From Eulemur rufifrons (taxonomy: Eukaryota; Chordata; Mammalia; Primates; Lemuridae), in NCBI RefSeq assembly GCF_041146395.1, contig NC_090983.1, forward strand, positions 63,185,501 to 63,249,500: DNA of 64,000 nt, given 5' to 3'. The position numbers were made by a program, and so were the translations under genes. Of this stretch, positions 61,359 through 64,000 are shown one piece after another. How positions within the stretch are numbered: position 1 is the first letter of the stretch; each line of letters opens with the position of its first letter. The notes below the pieces were generated by a model, which was not told the DNA's origin, made no database searches, and saw only the letters and a program-made list of their open reading frames with translations.

Positions 61359-62026
61359 ATGGTGTCCAGCTTTATAGATTGCCCATTCATCCTCAACAGC
61401 AACCTGGTCAACTCGAGGTACTGGACTCTGGGGCTGATTATTTGCACCTGGATGAAAAGGAAGAGCATTTTGTTCTCAACATCACGTTGGGTCACTCAGT
61501 GGTAGAAAGTTTCCAAAAGCATCTAGGCCAGGATTCTTTCTTTGACATGCATAGGATGTTGTCCAGGCCAGAACAATGGCTAAAGCCAAGGGCTGTAGCA
61601 GGAGCTAATCAATAACCGTTCCTTTCAGGATACTGAGAATCCAGGGGCTTTGATTAAAAAACAGTTAGGAGAATGGGATGAAGGTCAGCCTTGCCATCAA
61701 ACCAGGAACCACAGTTGCATATGTGGCACCATGGACTAATCAGATTAGTATGGCTTTGGTTATGACAGTGGAGCCTGGGTTTAGAAGGCAGAAGTTTATG
61801 AAAGATATGATGCCAAATCTTCACTGGTTGAGGACCCAGTTCCAGTCTTTGGACACAGAGGCCAGTGATGGGTTGGGTACTGACACTGTCCATAATATGC
61901 AGAGGTGAGAGCTAAAATGATTATGGCTGGCAGTGCCATTATGAGGAGTGAAGCCTCCAGATCTGTGACCAATCTGCTATGATGTTTGCCCAGAAGCAGC
62001 TTAGAAAATATTCTATTGCTCAATGA
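61359..62026 (+). pseudogene. RPE: Processed pseudogene of ribulose-phosphate 3-epimerase
   Basis: An intronless copy of the RPE coding region, nearly full length (668 bases here against about 687 for a 228-residue enzyme). RPE interconverts ribulose-5-phosphate and xylulose-5-phosphate in the pentose phosphate pathway. Recognisable blocks occur in order: CPFILNSNL at the N-terminus, LDSGADYLHLD, GQDSFFDMHRML, PEQWLKPRAVAGANQ, SLAIKPGTTVAYVAPW, MALVMTVEPGF, KFMKDMMP, then a degraded end and TGA at 62024. A deletion of about 16 bases after NSNL shifts frame, TAA follows AGANQ, and further stops occur. The enzyme motif HLDVMDGHF reads HLDEKEEHF here, losing a key aspartate. Some 3' UTR probably follows, perhaps to about 62820 where an A-run appears. 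Confidence 0.92.
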
Positions 62027-62869
62027 CACAAACCTCAAGGAGCTCAGTGTTTCTGCATATGAAATCTTCTTTTTACTGAAAAACAAGAATTTTGACTACC
62101 AAATCATATCACAGTTGAAGCAGTGCTGCTTTTGTGAGCAATTATTTATTCCAATGACTACTCTCTATTGGGCAAAGAGGTTCTACTTTCTAGAGGTTAG
62201 AAAATGTGGTATATAACTACATTTTTTATGATAGAATTTAAAGATTAGTGTGGTGAAATACCCTGTTTTTACTGGGAGACATGATTCTTATAAAGTGTAA
62301 AAATATGGCTGTATTAAGGTTGCAAACAGAGATATGGCTTAATGCTTTATAAAGGCATACTGGCTACTATGAAAAAAGTGATTTGTATGCAATTTCTGAT
62401 AATTTCTGTTGTTTCTTATTGGTTTTCCAAAAGCAAAGAAAGTCCCTATGTTTTTCATGTTCTATGTCATTTATGACTTGTGTATTTGCTTGATAATGAC
62501 TAGAATGGAACTTATGAAAAATCTAGGCTTGTGTCTAGCTGGCTGGGATGGGATGCCATATTCTTCTTGCATCTGAAACATCTATTTTCTACTTTTTACC
62601 TTATACTTGATACATACATGAAAGCTATTTTAAAAAGTATGAAGCCCAGGGGTTTTCAGGTGGTCTGTTCTAACATATAAGCATGGATTTTATCAGAGTG
62701 TTTTCTTTGTCAACTTTGCCGAAGGGGTAGGTTATTCAGTGATTTCCTCCTTTCTTAATGCCACCTACCATTCTTAAGGACATTAAGGAATGCTGTCATG
62801 TTAGCTCTAAGTAGAAAAAAAAGTAAATCCTCTATCTGGAAGTAACATTGAGTTAAATTCTGATTCTTC

Positions 62870-63040
62870 CCCTTTCCAGCTATTTGATCTTAGCAAATCA
62901 CCCAACCTCTGAGCATTCATTATACATTGAATATAATTATAACAACGGTGCAGGGTTGTCTTGAGGATTAAAGGAGATACCATTATATATGTAAAGCTTG
63001 CAGTGCTATTCCTAGAATTTAGTAGACGCTTAGTACAAAG
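62870..63040 (+). repeat. Probable MIR SINE
   Basis: TTCCAGCTATTTGATCTTAG, CAAATCACCCAACCTCTGAG, GGTTGTCTTGAGGATTAAAG and GAATTTAGTAGACGCTTAGT fit the second half of MIR. Diverged. Confidence 0.55.
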
Positions 63041-64000
63041 TAGCTATCATTATACAAGTTTGTGTTTTATGAGTTATAAAGTACTTTGACATAATCTCAT
63101 TAGAGCTACAAATTACTCCTATGAGTGGTAGGACAGAAATTTTTGTCCCTCTTTAAAAAATGAAGAAACTAGAGCTCAGCAACAGTCTGGTACCATAGAA
63201 AGAAACTAGTAGGGCATATGATTTCTGGTCTTTACTCTTTCTATTAATACAAACAGAGCCCTGGGGAGGTAGGTTAAGCAAAGGAAGGTTACTGTACTTA
63301 ACATTGTCTTGTTTTCAGTTTAACTTTATCCTGTAGCAGACCCAGAAAGCTATGAATATTCTGGAACTAAGGATCTTGGTCCCAAGCAGTATATATTTTA
63401 CTATTCCTAGGAAGACCAGGTATGTTAGGAGATGACAAGGTACAGAGTTAATCCATAAACAAAAAGATTTATAATTGTGTCCCAAATTATACTTAGACAA
63501 CAAATATGTATCAACTACTTCATTCTTATAAATATTCTTGCTATATAATACATATGGCAAGAAATAAAAAAATAAAAACCAGGACAGGTACTCTGTAATA
63601 TTGTTTCCTGCATAAATTGTGAGAATTTGAAAAAATATATAAAAATAAATCTTGCAAAGCTCAGGTTCAAGACCTCCAACCTTGTGAAGAAGAAATGTTT
63701 TCCATTTCCTTGAAATTTTAAATGTCCTAGGAGATGATTCCGAGAAAAAAAAGGTGTACTGAGTACAGTAATGGGAGGGACGAAAATGCTACCTGTCTTT
63801 GCCTTCCCACTGGGAATCCCAGCTAACTAAGCATGTGGGAGTGAGAAAGCAGAAAATAGCGTGGAAGGCTGCTTGGAGATCTGCCAGGTAAAACTGCAGG
63901 GCCTCCTCATAGACATTTGCAACCCACTGGTCAGGTAGCACTAATTTAGGTCCACATGAACATGTGTGTGGTTGGTTGAAATTGCTATATCTAGTCTTCT

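Larger units (their letters stand above)
46992..64000 (-). other. SLC4A10: Upstream SLC4A10 intron (partial)
   Basis: At least 17 kb with no further SLC4-like exon found on either strand. It is the most repeat-rich part: three L1 copies, an MLT1-type LTR, several MIRs and an RPE processed pseudogene. Stretches 47000-48370, 53120-54270, 58550-59850 and 63050-64000 show no element I can name. Confidence 0.75.

Noticed and set aside
61296..61908. Possible functional RPE-like gene
   Set aside because: Reading frame is broken by a deletion and stops, introns are absent and a catalytic-region aspartate is changed. A processed pseudogene explains all of this.
46992..64000. Further upstream SLC4A10 exons
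   Set aside because: I looked on the minus strand for sequence leading into the CNCVEPHN codons and for donor sites with open frames resembling SLC4. None was convincing, so the exon is assumed to lie beyond the window.

Overview
The window is nuclear DNA from a primate, very probably a strepsirrhine (lemur, galago or loris lineage). Five of its six Alu copies are near full length. Four of those carry an extra block of about 45 bases in the linker between the two arms (TATATATTTTTAG, then TGTCCA or TGGCCA, then ATTTCTTTCTATTTTTAG), an arrangement I associate with strepsirrhine Alus. The rest is typical AT-rich mammalian intron with L1, L2, MIR, MLT1 LTRs and DNA-transposon fossils. No prokaryotic genes, CRISPR arrays or tRNA genes were seen.

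The one functional gene is the 3' half of SLC4A10 (NBCn2/NCBE, a neuronal sodium-coupled bicarbonate transporter), on the minus strand. Twelve coding exons are placed to the base by protein similarity, AG/GT splice signals and a reading frame that stays open across every junction. In transcript order (local labels) they are E1 46886-46991, E2 41325-41486, E3 39752-39865, E4 38110-38271, E5 30414-30665, E6 29136-29204, E7 23824-23997, E8 23439-23561, E9 14535-14602, E10 11068-11184, a 39-nt cassette E11 10200-10238, and terminal E12 ending with a stop at 5069. Together they encode the glycosylated third extracellular loop, the second half of the membrane domain and the cytosolic C-terminus. E1-E10 plus E12 give 470 codons and a stop with no frameshift, so the gene looks intact. 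Earlier exons must lie beyond the right edge, because nothing upstream of E1 in 46992-64000 resembles SLC4.

The C-terminus is a built-in switch. Including the 39-nt exon ends the protein in SSPS. Skipping it joins E10 to E12 and ends in ETCL, a PDZ-binding tail. Both ends can be read in frame from this sequence, and the splice signals around the cassette look suited to regulation: a weak donor on E10, a poor polypyrimidine tract before the cassette and a strong acceptor on E12.

Layout: 1-3569, flank downstream of the gene; about 3570-5068, probable 3' UTR; 5069-46991, exons and introns with scattered Alu, MIR, L2, MLT1, MER5A-like, Tigger-like and hAT elements; 46992-64000, the 3' part of a very large intron. 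That intron holds three L1 copies (50.7-52.9, 55.3-58.5 and 59.85-61.2 kb), the last with a 5' inversion typical of twin priming. Immediately after it lies a processed pseudogene of RPE (ribulose-5-phosphate 3-epimerase) at 61.36-62.03 kb.

I found no convincing new biological system. The most useful observations are the C-terminal splice switch and its geometry, a microsatellite serving as the polypyrimidine tract of E5, the inverted L1 with the adjacent RPE pseudogene, a pair of overlapping palindromic octamer (MORE) sites at 19.57 kb, and an isolated CpG cluster at 17.1 kb.
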